DNA of 5,954 nt, taken from Pseudomonadota bacterium (GTDB lineage Bacteria; Desulfobacterota; Desulfovibrionia; Desulfovibrionales; Desulfovibrionaceae). The notes under the pieces are model-generated. The model was not told where the DNA came from, did no database searches, and saw only the letters and a list, made by a program, of their open reading frames with translations. A program made the position numbers and the translations under genes. Below, piece by piece: positions 1-5,935 of the stretch; within the stretch, counting starts at the first letter, position 1; every line of letters starts with the position of its first letter. The stretch is taken from contig JAEXTU010000316.1 of assembly GCA_023453335.1 (NCBI GenBank), positions 1-5,954 on the forward strand. Reading direction: 5' to 3'.

Positions 1-1
1 C

Positions 2-298
2 CAGAGCCTGCTCCTGGCCCGGGACCTGGCCCGGGCGCACGGCCTGACCCTTGACGCCGCGGCCCTGGCCCGGGTGCGGGACACCCCGCCCCAGGCCCGG
101 CTGGCCGGGGAGGCGCGGCGGGAGAACATCCGCCGGGCCTTTGCCGCGGACCCCGCCCGGGTGGACGGCCATGGGGTGCTCCTGGTGGACGACGTGATGA
201 CCACCGGCGGCACCCTGGAGGAGGCCTGCCTGGCCCTGCTCCGCGCCGGGGCGCGCAGCGTGGACGTCCTGGCCCTGGCCCGGACCCCGCGAACCTGA
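2..298 (+). CDS. ComF-family phosphoribosyltransferase, 3' end (partial)
   Basis: The reading frame is open from the left edge and stops at TGA 296-298, giving the C-terminal 98 residues; the start lies outside the window. The fragment has the order typical of the ComF/GntX family: a Q-S-x-x-L-A stretch at the very beginning, a T-P-P-Q segment, an R-x-E-N-I-R-x-A-F segment, and then the PRPP-binding loop VLLVDDVMTTGGT at bases 176-214. The acidic pair DD followed by TTGGT is the hallmark of type I phosphoribosyltransferases. In naturally competent bacteria ComF supports DNA uptake or single-strand processing; in many other bacteria the homologue has no defined role, so a competence function here is only an inference. 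The usual N-terminal zinc-finger-like cysteines cannot be assessed. The next gene begins 92 bases downstream after a promoter-like gap, so the two are probably not strictly co-transcribed. Confidence 0.9.
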   Translation, partial: QSLLLARDLARAHGLTLDAAALARVRDTPPQARLAGEARRENIRRAFAADPARVDGHGVLLVDDVMTTGGTLEEACLALLRAGARSVDVLALARTPRT

Positions 299-317
299 AC
301 ACATGATTAAATAGTTC

Positions 318-347
318 TTGTACTGGGTCGCGGGAATCGGCTAGACT
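318..347 (+). promoter_or_regulatory. candidate sigma70-type promoter for the diguanylate cyclase gene
   Basis: TTGTAC at 318-323 and TAGACT at 342-347 are separated by 18 bases, in a gap that is clearly AT-richer than the flanking genes. The -10 matches the consensus at four of six positions and the -35 at three, so this is a weak match. A start of transcription just after the -10 would fall near 353, which would exclude the ATG at 352 as a translation start and fits the GTG at 391. Inverted repeats CGGGA/TCCCG (331-335 and 347-351) and ATCGG/CCGAT (336-340 and 349-353) surround the -10. Confidence 0.4.
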
Positions 348-378
348 CCCGATGTGGTGTCTCCAACCCGCGCGGTCC

Positions 379-384
379 AAAGGA
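379..384 (+). promoter_or_regulatory. ribosome binding site selecting GTG 391
   Basis: AAAGGA lies six bases upstream of GTG 391. No comparable Shine-Dalgarno sequence precedes the longer in-frame ATG at 352, so this site favours the shorter protein. Confidence 0.7.
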
Positions 385-390
385 TCTCAC

Positions 391-1431
391 GTGGATAAGA
401 ACAAGTCGGGGTGCAGCCCGGAGCAGGGCACCTGCATCTACAGCGCCGAGAGCCCCCTGTGCCGCATGCTGGCGGAGTCCGGGGTTCCCGGAGACACCCG
501 CTGGCACACCCTCATCTTCACCCTGCGCGGCCTGGAGCACGATCCCTCCCTGTCCCTGCGCCAGAAGGCTGAGCTCCAGGAGCTGGTGCTGGACGTGCTC
601 CGGGACCGGGACTTCAGCGAGGCCCGGCTGCGCGAGGCCATGGAGACCAAGGAGCGCATCGTGTCCGCGCCCTACCGGGAGAAGCTGGCCGCCCTGGTGC
701 GGGAGTCCGCGGCCATGGTCAAGGAGTTCGGCGAGCTCCTGGGCCGGCGTACCGGCGATGTGCAGGGCCTGGAGTCCGCGACCCTGGAGGCGGTGCAGAG
801 CGGCCTGCCCACCGAGGAGATGGTGGCCACCCTGCGCAAGCACTTCCGCGCCCTGGTGGACAACCTTCAGCACGACGCCAACGAGCTGCAGCGCCTGGCC
901 ACCACCGACCCCCTCACCGGGCTCAAGAACCGGCGCGCCTTCGACGCCATCATGGAGGAGCGGCGGCAGGCCTTCCGGGACAGCGGGGAGGGCACCGCCC
1001 TCATCATGCTGGACATCGACCACTTCAAGGCCGTGAACGACACCTACGGCCACCAGATCGGGGACAAGCTGCTCAAGGCTATGGCCGACCGGCTCATGCA
1101 GACCCTGGCCAAGAGCGGGGTGCCCGGGGCCGCGGCCGCCCGCTACGGCGGCGAGGAGTTCGCGGTGATCCTGCCCGGCCTGGGCCGGGGCCGGGGGTCC
1201 AAGGTGGCCGAGGACCTGCGCCAGGCCGTGGAGCGCTTCAGCTTCGTGGTGCGGACCATGGAGGGCGAGGTGCTCAAGAAGAACCTCAAGGTCTCGGTGA
1301 GCGTGGGGGTGGGCGCGGTGCGGCCGGACTTCACCACGGGCTTCGTGAACCGGCTCATCGACGCCGCGGACAGCGCGCTTTTGGCCGCCAAGAACGCCGG
1401 CCGCAACCTGGTCATCGTTGCGCCCGATTGA
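391..1431 (+). CDS. GGDEF-domain diguanylate cyclase, cytoplasmic
   Basis: This 346-residue protein should condense two GTP into the second messenger c-di-GMP. The GGDEF domain runs from about residue 170 to the end. It opens with TTDPLTGLKNRRAFD (171-185), has the metal-binding LDID segment (D208, D210), the guanine-binding residues N216 and D225, and a canonical GGEEF active site at 253-257. By these residues it should be catalytically active. The position of the inhibitory site, RxxD five residues before GGEEF, reads VPGA, so classical product feedback is not expected. Residues 1-170 lack membrane segments and a recognised sensor domain; they look mostly helical and charged, probably ending in a coiled coil into GGDEF. 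Three cysteines occur close to the N-terminus (C8, C15, C24). I chose GTG 391 because of its ribosome binding site; an in-frame ATG at 352 would add 13 residues. The activating signal is unknown. Confidence 0.93.
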   Translation: MDKNKSGCSPEQGTCIYSAESPLCRMLAESGVPGDTRWHTLIFTLRGLEHDPSLSLRQKAELQELVLDVLRDRDFSEARLREAMETKERIVSAPYREKLAALVRESAAMVKEFGELLGRRTGDVQGLESATLEAVQSGLPTEEMVATLRKHFRALVDNLQHDANELQRLATTDPLTGLKNRRAFDAIMEERRQAFRDSGEGTALIMLDIDHFKAVNDTYGHQIGDKLLKAMADRLMQTLAKSGVPGAAAARYGGEEFAVILPGLGRGRGSKVAEDLRQAVERFSFVVRTMEGEVLKKNLKVSVSVGVGAVRPDFTTGFVNRLIDAADSALLAAKNAGRNLVIVAPD

Positions 1432-1457
1432 TCCCGGCATTTTTTCGGGACGGGGGC

Positions 1458-1487
1458 TTGACTTCCTGCCCAAAGTTCGGGTATCTG
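1458..1487 (+). promoter_or_regulatory. rplU: candidate promoter of the rplU-rpmA operon
   Basis: TTGACT at 1458-1463 is a five-of-six match to the sigma70 -35 consensus. With an 18-base spacer it is followed by TATCTG at 1482-1487, a weak -10 that keeps the TAT. The position in the 81-base gap just before rplU is right for a ribosomal protein operon promoter, and the leader would be only about 20 bases. The -35 is convincing; the -10 is not, so the exact spacing is uncertain. Confidence 0.5.
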
Positions 1488-1512
1488 GCCTGTCTCTTTT
1501 GGAGGAACCGAC

Positions 1513-1824
1513 ATGTACGCTATTGTTGAGACCGGCGGCAAGCAGATCCGTGTGGAAGAAGGCCGCTCCATCAAGGTCGAGAAGCTTCCCGCCGAGGCCG
1601 GCGCGGAGGTGGTGCTGGATAAGGTCCTGCTGCTGGATGCCGGCGGCGCTCCCAAGATCGGCGCGCCCTTCGTGGCCGGCGCCAAGGTCACCTGCCAGGT
1701 GGTCGAGCACGGTCGCGACAAGAAGATCGTGGTCTTCAAGAAGAAGCGCCGCAACGACTACAAGAAGAAGCAGGGCCACCGCCAGGAATTCACCACCCTG
1801 AAGATCACCGGCATTTCGGCCTAG
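1513..1824 (+). CDS. rplU: 50S ribosomal protein L21
   Basis: The 103-residue product matches the L21 family over its full usual length. It starts MYAIVETGGKQIRVEEG, has the central beta-rich body, and ends with the basic stretch KKKRRNDYKKKQGHRQ followed by TTLKITGI, which contacts 23S rRNA. L21 is a primary binding protein of the large subunit and works next to L20 in assembly. A strong GGAGGA at 1501-1506, six bases before the ATG, fixes the start. rpmA follows after 16 bases, the standard L21-L27 pairing. No gene for the Prp protease lies between them, unlike the Firmicute arrangement, which agrees with the L27 here lacking an N-terminal extension. Confidence 0.98.
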   Translation: MYAIVETGGKQIRVEEGRSIKVEKLPAEAGAEVVLDKVLLLDAGGAPKIGAPFVAGAKVTCQVVEHGRDKKIVVFKKKRRNDYKKKQGHRQEFTTLKITGISA

Positions 1825-1840
1825 CTCAAGGAGACACACC

Positions 1841-2110
1841 ATGGCTCACAAGAAAGCAGGCGGCAGTTCCCGCAACGGCCGCGACAGCGCCGGACAGCGC
1901 CGCGGCGTCAAGAGGTTCGGCGGCCAGGAAGTGCTGGCCGGCAACATCCTGGTGCGCCAGTGCGGCACCAAGTTCCACCCCGGCCAGCACGTGGGTTTGG
2001 GCAGGGACTACACCCTGTTCGCCCTGGTGGACGGCGTGGTGAAGTTCGAGAAGTACATGCGCAAGAAGCGGGTCCTCACCCGCGTCCACGTGGTCCCGGC
2101 CGCGGCGTAA
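1841..2110 (+). CDS. rpmA: 50S ribosomal protein L27
   Basis: This 89-residue protein begins MAHKKAGGSSRNGRDS, the conserved L27 N-terminus whose flexible tail reaches the peptidyl transferase centre and helps stabilise tRNA. The following QRRGVKRFGGQ segment and the RQCGTKFHPG and LGRDYTLFALVDG segments are family signatures. There is no Firmicute-type N-terminal extension needing proteolytic removal. AAGGAG at 1828-1833 lies seven bases before the ATG. A cysteine stands in RQCGT where many L27 proteins carry arginine; it is probably a lineage variation. The gene ends 27 bases before a strong intrinsic terminator, so rplU-rpmA appears to form its own main transcript. Confidence 0.98.
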   Translation: MAHKKAGGSSRNGRDSAGQRRGVKRFGGQEVLAGNILVRQCGTKFHPGQHVGLGRDYTLFALVDGVVKFEKYMRKKRVLTRVHVVPAAA

Positions 2111-2136
2111 CCGCGCCCGGCACACAGCATCTTCAG

Positions 2137-2171
2137 GGGTGGAAGGCCGGGGCCTTCCACCCTTTTTCTTT
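2137..2171 (+). terminator. intrinsic terminator or attenuator between rpmA and obgE
   Basis: The left arm GGGTGGAAGGC (2137-2147) pairs perfectly with GCCTTCCACCC (2152-2162) around a CGGG loop. Five T residues follow directly (2163-2167), then C and TTT. This is a textbook Rho-independent terminator for the rplU-rpmA transcript. It sits inside the gap to a same-strand gene, and the end of its T-tract touches the GGAG ribosome binding site of obgE at 2172-2175. Partial readthrough would set a lower level of obgE-proB than of the ribosomal proteins. Confidence 0.88.
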
Positions 2172-2181
2172 GGAGCACGAC

Positions 2182-3210
2182 ATGCGATTCGTTGACGAGG
2201 CCTCCATCACCGTGCGCGCCGGCAAGGGCGGGCATGGCTGCGTCTCCTTCCGGCGGGAGAAGTTCGTGCCCCGCGGGGGGCCGGACGGCGGCGACGGCGG
2301 GGACGGCGGCAGCGTCATCCTGGAGGCCGACGCGCGCCTGCTCACCCTCTACGACTTCCGGCACCGGCGGGTGTACGAGGCCCAGAGCGGCCGGCCCGGC
2401 ATGGGGGCCCAGTGCTTCGGCCCGGCCGGCGACGACCTGGTGGTGGGGGTGCCGGTGGGCACCCTGGTGTACGTTGCGGCCGAGGACGGGACCGAGACCC
2501 TGGCCGCGGACCTGGACGTGCCCGGCAAACGCCTGGTGGCGGCCAAGGGCGGCCGCGGCGGCAAGGGCAACGAGCATTTCAAGACCGCCACCATGCGCAC
2601 CCCCCGCTTTGCCCAGCCCGGCGAGCCCGGGGAGGAGAAGCGCCTGCGCCTCTCCCTGAAAATCCTGGCCGACGTGGGGCTGCTGGGCCTGCCCAACGCG
2701 GGCAAGTCCACCCTCATCGCCGCCATCTCCCGGGCCAAGCCCAAGATCGCGGCCTACCCCTTCACCACGCTCACCCCCAACCTGGGGGTGCTGGAGGACG
2801 ACCGGGGCGAGCGCATGGTGGTGGCGGACATCCCCGGGCTCATCGAGGGCGCACACGCCGGGGCCGGCCTGGGCCACCAGTTCCTCAAGCATGTGGAGCG
2901 CACCCGCTTCCTGGTCCACCTGGCCTCGGCCGAGGATCTGGACGCTGACAATCCCTGGGCCGCCTTCGCCCTGCTCGACGAGGAGCTGGCCCTCTACAGC
3001 CCGGAGCTGGCGGCCAAGCCCCAGATCCGGGTGGTGAACAAGGCCGACCTGCTCGCGCCCGAGACCCTCAAGAAGCTCACCTCCCGCGCCCGGCGGCTGA
3101 AAAAGCCGGTGCGCTTCATCTCCGCCCTGCGCGGGGATGGGGTGGAGGCCTTGGTGGACGAGATGTGGGCGCGGCTCAACCAGGCCCGGGCTGCCCAGGA
3201 CGGGCAGTAG
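2182..3210 (+). CDS. obgE: Obg family GTPase (ObgE/CgtA)
   Basis: The 342-residue protein is an essential-type, ribosome-associated GTPase acting in late 50S assembly and in growth and stringent-response control in characterised bacteria. Residues 1 to about 160 form the glycine-rich Obg fold, with RREKFVPRGGPDGGDGGDGG and GGRGGKGNEHFKT. The G domain follows: G1 GLPNAGKS at 169-176, the switch segment PFTTLTPN at 193-200, G3 DIPGLIEGA at 216-224, G4 NKAD at 286-289 and G5 SAL at 314-316. All GTP-binding motifs are intact. The protein ends soon after the G domain, so it lacks both the OCT domain of Gram-positive Obg and the long acidic tail of E. coli ObgE. ATG 2182 is supported by GGAG at 2172-2175 and by the MRFVDEASI family start. 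No promoter of its own was recognised after the terminator upstream. Confidence 0.97.
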   Translation: MRFVDEASITVRAGKGGHGCVSFRREKFVPRGGPDGGDGGDGGSVILEADARLLTLYDFRHRRVYEAQSGRPGMGAQCFGPAGDDLVVGVPVGTLVYVAAEDGTETLAADLDVPGKRLVAAKGGRGGKGNEHFKTATMRTPRFAQPGEPGEEKRLRLSLKILADVGLLGLPNAGKSTLIAAISRAKPKIAAYPFTTLTPNLGVLEDDRGERMVVADIPGLIEGAHAGAGLGHQFLKHVERTRFLVHLASAEDLDADNPWAAFALLDEELALYSPELAAKPQIRVVNKADLLAPETLKKLTSRARRLKKPVRFISALRGDGVEALVDEMWARLNQARAAQDGQ

Positions 3211-3231
3211 CCGGGGCGCAGGGGGACGGGC

Positions 3232-4368
3232 ATGGACTGGCGGGAGGAGCGGGCGGCGGCCCTGGCCGCGGCCAGGCGGGTGGTGGTCAAGGTGGGCAGC
3301 GCGGTGCTGGCCGGGCCGGAGGGCCTGGACAGCGAGGTGATCGACGACCTGGCCGCCCAGATCGCCGGCCTGCACGGCCGGGGCCTGGACGTGGTCCTGG
3401 TTTCCTCCGGGGCGGTGGCCGCGGGCCGGCGGGTGGTGGGCGTCGCCACCCGGGACCTGCCCTCGCGCCAGGCCGCCTCGGCCGTGGGCCAGAGCCGGCT
3501 CATGCACGCCTGGGACCAGGCCTTCGGCTCGCGCGGCATCGTCACCGCCCAGGTGCTGCTCACCCACGACGGCCTGGAGATGCGCGACCGGTTCCTCAAC
3601 GCCCTCAACACGTTCCGCACCCTGCTCTCCTGGCGGGCGGTGCCGGTGGTCAACGAGAACGACACCGTGGCCGTGCAGGAGCTGGTCTTCGGGGACAACG
3701 ACACCCTGGCCAGCCTGGTGCTCAACGTGGTGGAGGCGGACCTGCTGGTCAGCCTCACCTCGGCCCGGGGGGTCTTCGACTGCAACCCGGCCGAGCACCC
3801 CGGGGCCGAACCCCTGTCCTGCATCGAGGACATCGCCGGCCTGGACGTGGAGGGGGTGTGCTCGGGCAAGACCGCGGACGGCTCGGGCGGCATGTACGCC
3901 AAGCTCCTGGCCGCGCGCCGCGCGGCCCAACTGGGGGTGCCCACCCTGATCCTGGCCGGCCGCGAGCCCCAGGCCATGGCCCGGGCCTTTGCCGGCGAGG
4001 ACCTGGGCACCTGGGTGCGGCCCGGGGCCAGGAAGATTTCCCGCCGCAAGTTCTGGATGGCCTACAACAACAAGCCCGCGGGCACGGTGGTGGTGGACGC
4101 GGGCGCGGCGCGCGCCCTGCGCGAGCGCGGCAAGAGCCTGCTCCCCGCCGGCATCCGGGCGGTGGAGGGGGAGTTCGAGCCCGGTTCCCTGGTGCGCATC
4201 GTGGATGAGGCCGGCGCGGCGGTGGGCGTGGGGCTCACCAACTACGGGGCGGGGGACCTGGCCAAGATCATGGGCAAGCACAGCTCCCAGATCGAGGGGG
4301 TGCTCGGCCAGTGCGCCTACCCCGAGGCCGTGCACCGCGACGACCTGCTCCTGGACGCGGCCATCTGA
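3232..4368 (+). CDS. proB: glutamate 5-kinase with C-terminal PUA domain
   Basis: This 378-residue enzyme phosphorylates L-glutamate to glutamyl 5-phosphate, the first and normally feedback-regulated step of proline synthesis. The amino acid kinase domain spans about residues 12-265: VVKVGS with K20, SSGAV at 58-62, the NENDT substrate-binding motif at 141-145, FGDND at 153-157, and GSGGMYAK at 217-224, equivalent to the usual GTGGMxTK with its lysine kept. The PUA domain covers about residues 280-365 and includes the family's LLPAGI and AVHRDDLLL segments. Length and architecture equal those of full-length ProB proteins. The ATG is 21 bases after obgE and follows GGGGGA at 3221-3226, so it is probably co-transcribed with obgE. 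proA, the next pathway enzyme, is not in this window. Confidence 0.97.
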   Translation: MDWREERAAALAAARRVVVKVGSAVLAGPEGLDSEVIDDLAAQIAGLHGRGLDVVLVSSGAVAAGRRVVGVATRDLPSRQAASAVGQSRLMHAWDQAFGSRGIVTAQVLLTHDGLEMRDRFLNALNTFRTLLSWRAVPVVNENDTVAVQELVFGDNDTLASLVLNVVEADLLVSLTSARGVFDCNPAEHPGAEPLSCIEDIAGLDVEGVCSGKTADGSGGMYAKLLAARRAAQLGVPTLILAGREPQAMARAFAGEDLGTWVRPGARKISRRKFWMAYNNKPAGTVVVDAGAARALRERGKSLLPAGIRAVEGEFEPGSLVRIVDEAGAAVGVGLTNYGAGDLAKIMGKHSSQIEGVLGQCAYPEAVHRDDLLLDAAI

Positions 4369-4426
4369 GGCACTCTCCCCTTTTGCCGGGAGGTTCGGGA
4401 GCGCCTGAAATTCCGGCCGTTCTCCC

Positions 4427-4454
4427 TTCCCTTTCCGGCATCGTTTGGTATAGT
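4427..4454 (+). promoter_or_regulatory. candidate extended -10 promoter for the REC-TPR-PilZ gene
   Basis: TATAGT at 4449-4454 matches the -10 consensus at five of six positions and is preceded by TGG (4446-4448), the extended -10 arrangement. A -35 is poor: TTCCCT at 4427-4432 is the best candidate at 16 bases. Extended -10 promoters can work without a good -35. Transcription would begin near 4461 and give a leader of about 56 bases, so this gene is probably expressed independently of proB. Confidence 0.5.
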
Positions 4455-4465
4455 CCAATCAGCAG

Positions 4466-4493
4466 GGTCCGGGCTTGCCGCCCGGGCCGGCAA
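4466..4493 (+). promoter_or_regulatory. foldable leader with two competing hairpins
   Basis: GGTCCGGGC (4466-4474) can pair with GCCCGGGCC (4480-4488) around a TTGCC loop, with one T-G wobble. Alternatively TTGCCG (4475-4480) can pair with CGGCAA (4488-4493). The two pairings share bases and exclude each other. They lie just after the predicted transcription start and 12 or more bases before the ribosome binding site. No known riboswitch class is recognised, and GC-rich sequence makes chance pairing easy. Confidence 0.3.
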
Positions 4494-4504
4494 TCCGGTT
4501 CCCA

Positions 4505-4510
4505 GCGAGG
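4505..4510 (+). promoter_or_regulatory. ribosome binding site selecting GTG 4517
   Basis: GCGAGG lies six bases before GTG 4517. A longer in-frame TTG start at 4475 would sit within the leader hairpins and lacks a clear Shine-Dalgarno sequence, and its added residues do not resemble a receiver domain. Confidence 0.6.
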
Positions 4511-4516
4511 CGTGGC

Positions 4517-5899
4517 GTGGAGCGACACATCCGGGTCCTGGTGGGCGAGCCCCATCCCCCGACCCTGGCCATCATCCGGAAGATCCTGGCGGACAACGGC
4601 TACACCAAGGTGGTGGGCGCCGCCGATCCGGCGGGCGTGGTGCGGGCCATCCGGAACGTGGAGGCGGACGTGGCCCTGCTGGACTGGAAGCTGGTGGAGC
4701 CCGGCCACTACAAGCTCCTGGACGAGATCGTGCTGGATGCGCGCAGCTTCAACCTGCCCATCCTGCTCATGGGCGCCGGCGCGCCCATGGGCCAGGTCGA
4801 GGAGGCCCTGCGCCTGGGCGCCCGCGACTACCTGAACAAGCCCTTCACCGCCTACGTGCTCATGGTCCGCCTGGAAAAGGCCCTGTACGGCCCGCCCCGG
4901 CCCCGCAAGAAGGCCGAGGCCGACGGGGCGGAGGCCGCCGCAGCCACCGCCGACACCGCCGCGGCCGAGCCGGCCCTGCCCAAGTCCGAGGCGGTGCAGC
5001 GGGAAGAGGCCCGGGCCCGGGCCACCTTCCTCAAGGGCTACGAATACCTGCGCTTGCGCAAGTGGGACAAGGCCGTGTCCATGTTCGCCGCGTCGCTCAA
5101 GCTCCAGATGCTCTTCCCCGAGGCCTACAAGGGCCTGGCCGAGGCCTTCCGCGGCAAGGCCGACCTGGAGCGCTCCAGCCAGTTCATGAGCAAGGCCGCC
5201 GAGACCCTGGTCTGGCTGGACCGGGACGAGGAGGCCGCCAGCCTCTACGAGCACGCCCGCAAGATCGACCCCAAGGCGGCCAACCCCTTCAAGACCGTGG
5301 CCGACCACCTGAAGGCCCAGAAGACCCCGCAGCAGGTGATGCGCCTGTACGAGCGGGCGGCCCGCGCCGCGCCCAAGGACCCCGACGTGGCCGTGGACCT
5401 GGCCCGGGCCTACGTGGAGACCGGGCAGCCCGAGCGCGCGGCCCGGGTGCTCCAGCCGGTGCTGGCCGAGGCCGACGTGCCCGAAGACCTGCGCGGCATC
5501 TTCCTCTCCATCGCCGGCGAGGAGCGGCTCTCGGGCAAGAAGCTGGAGATCCTGGGCGTGGTGGGCGCGGGCGACGGCCAGGAGAAGCGCCGCTTCCTGC
5601 GCGTGCCCCTGGCCGACTACGCGGCCACCATGCCGCGCTCGGTGGAGAACTTCCCGGTGGTGGACCTCTCGGTCACCGGCATCGGGTTCAAGCCCTCGGG
5701 CGAGAAGTTCGAGGAGGGCCAGGAAGTCACCTTCGACCTGGTGACCATGGGCGACTCCCGGGCCCGCAAGGTCCAGGCGGTGGTGCGCCGGGTGGGGGCC
5801 GCGGTCATCGGCTGCGAGTTCGTGCACCTCACCGAGAAGCAGGCCGAGGCCATCGCCCGCATCCTGCCCCCCAAGGCCCTGCCCGGGGAGGAAGAGTAG
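4517..5899 (+). CDS. REC-TPR-PilZ protein, predicted c-di-GMP-binding response regulator
   Basis: The 460-residue protein joins three modules. Residues 1-122 form a CheY-like receiver: the phosphoacceptor candidate is D56 in ALLDWK and the conserved lysine is K108 in YLNKPF. The acidic pair that binds magnesium is reduced to E11-P12, and the switch Thr/Ser position is glycine (G86), so phosphorylation may be weak or absent. Residues 124-160 are a basic then Ala/Glu-rich linker. Residues 163-345 are helical repeats of TPR type, probably four to five, suited to protein-protein contacts. Residues 355-455 form a PilZ domain with both c-di-GMP motifs, RRFLR (358-362) and DLSVTG (383-388). It should be cytoplasmic and act as a c-di-GMP effector, possibly in motility, surface attachment or polysaccharide control. 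The output partner and any cognate histidine kinase are not visible. It lies 148 bases after proB behind its own promoter candidate. Confidence 0.9.
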   Translation: MERHIRVLVGEPHPPTLAIIRKILADNGYTKVVGAADPAGVVRAIRNVEADVALLDWKLVEPGHYKLLDEIVLDARSFNLPILLMGAGAPMGQVEEALRLGARDYLNKPFTAYVLMVRLEKALYGPPRPRKKAEADGAEAAAATADTAAAEPALPKSEAVQREEARARATFLKGYEYLRLRKWDKAVSMFAASLKLQMLFPEAYKGLAEAFRGKADLERSSQFMSKAAETLVWLDRDEEAASLYEHARKIDPKAANPFKTVADHLKAQKTPQQVMRLYERAARAAPKDPDVAVDLARAYVETGQPERAARVLQPVLAEADVPEDLRGIFLSIAGEERLSGKKLEILGVVGAGDGQEKRRFLRVPLADYAATMPRSVENFPVVDLSVTGIGFKPSGEKFEEGQEVTFDLVTMGDSRARKVQAVVRRVGAAVIGCEFVHLTEKQAEAIARILPPKALPGEEE

Positions 5900-5908
5900 G
5901 GCGGGGGA

Positions 5909-5935
5909 GGCTGGAGGTCGGCCAGGTTGTTTTTT
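5909..5935 (+). terminator. weak possible terminator after the REC-TPR-PilZ gene
   Basis: A short stem (CTGG 5911-5914 with CCAG 5922-5925, or alternatively GGCTG 5909-5913 with CGGCC 5919-5923) precedes six T residues at 5930-5935. The stem is only four to five pairs and is separated from the T-tract by several bases, so this is a poor terminator. The remaining bases to the window end are G-rich and show nothing recognisable. Confidence 0.25.

Noticed and set aside
352..390. Upstream ATG start for the cyclase
   Set aside because: It has no ribosome binding site, overlaps the predicted transcription start, and GTG 391 has a well-placed AAAGGA.
1432..1450. Possible terminator after the cyclase gene (TCCCG/CGGGA with six T residues)
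   Set aside because: The T-run lies inside the loop rather than after the stem, and the stem is only five pairs, so it does not have terminator form.
307..1842. Long open frame on the minus strand opposite the cyclase and rplU
   Set aside because: It spans two clear genes and their gap, has low-complexity composition and no family resemblance; it is a GC-bias artefact.
2280..2312. GGCGGCGAC-like repeated bases considered as a DNA repeat
   Set aside because: They encode the conserved Gly/Asp-rich loop of the Obg fold and are explained by protein sequence.
4369..4386. GGCAC and TTTTGC considered as a sigma54 promoter after proB
   Set aside because: The GG and GC elements are about 16 bases apart instead of the required 12.
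4384..4440. Inverted repeat TGCCGG/CCGGCA after proB considered as a terminator
   Set aside because: The arms are six bases and 45 bases apart, inner pairing is patchy and no T-tract follows. Transcription from proB may end by another mechanism.
2008..4458. Very long open frame on the minus strand opposite rpmA, obgE and proB
   Set aside because: Its protein is rich in His, Gly, Leu and Gln with no recognisable domain, and it covers three certain genes. Strong GC bias at third codon positions of the real genes removes stop codons from the opposite strand.
4268..5827. Long open frame on the minus strand opposite the REC-TPR-PilZ gene
   Set aside because: It has no domain signatures and shows the same His/Gly/Leu-rich composition as the other antisense frames.
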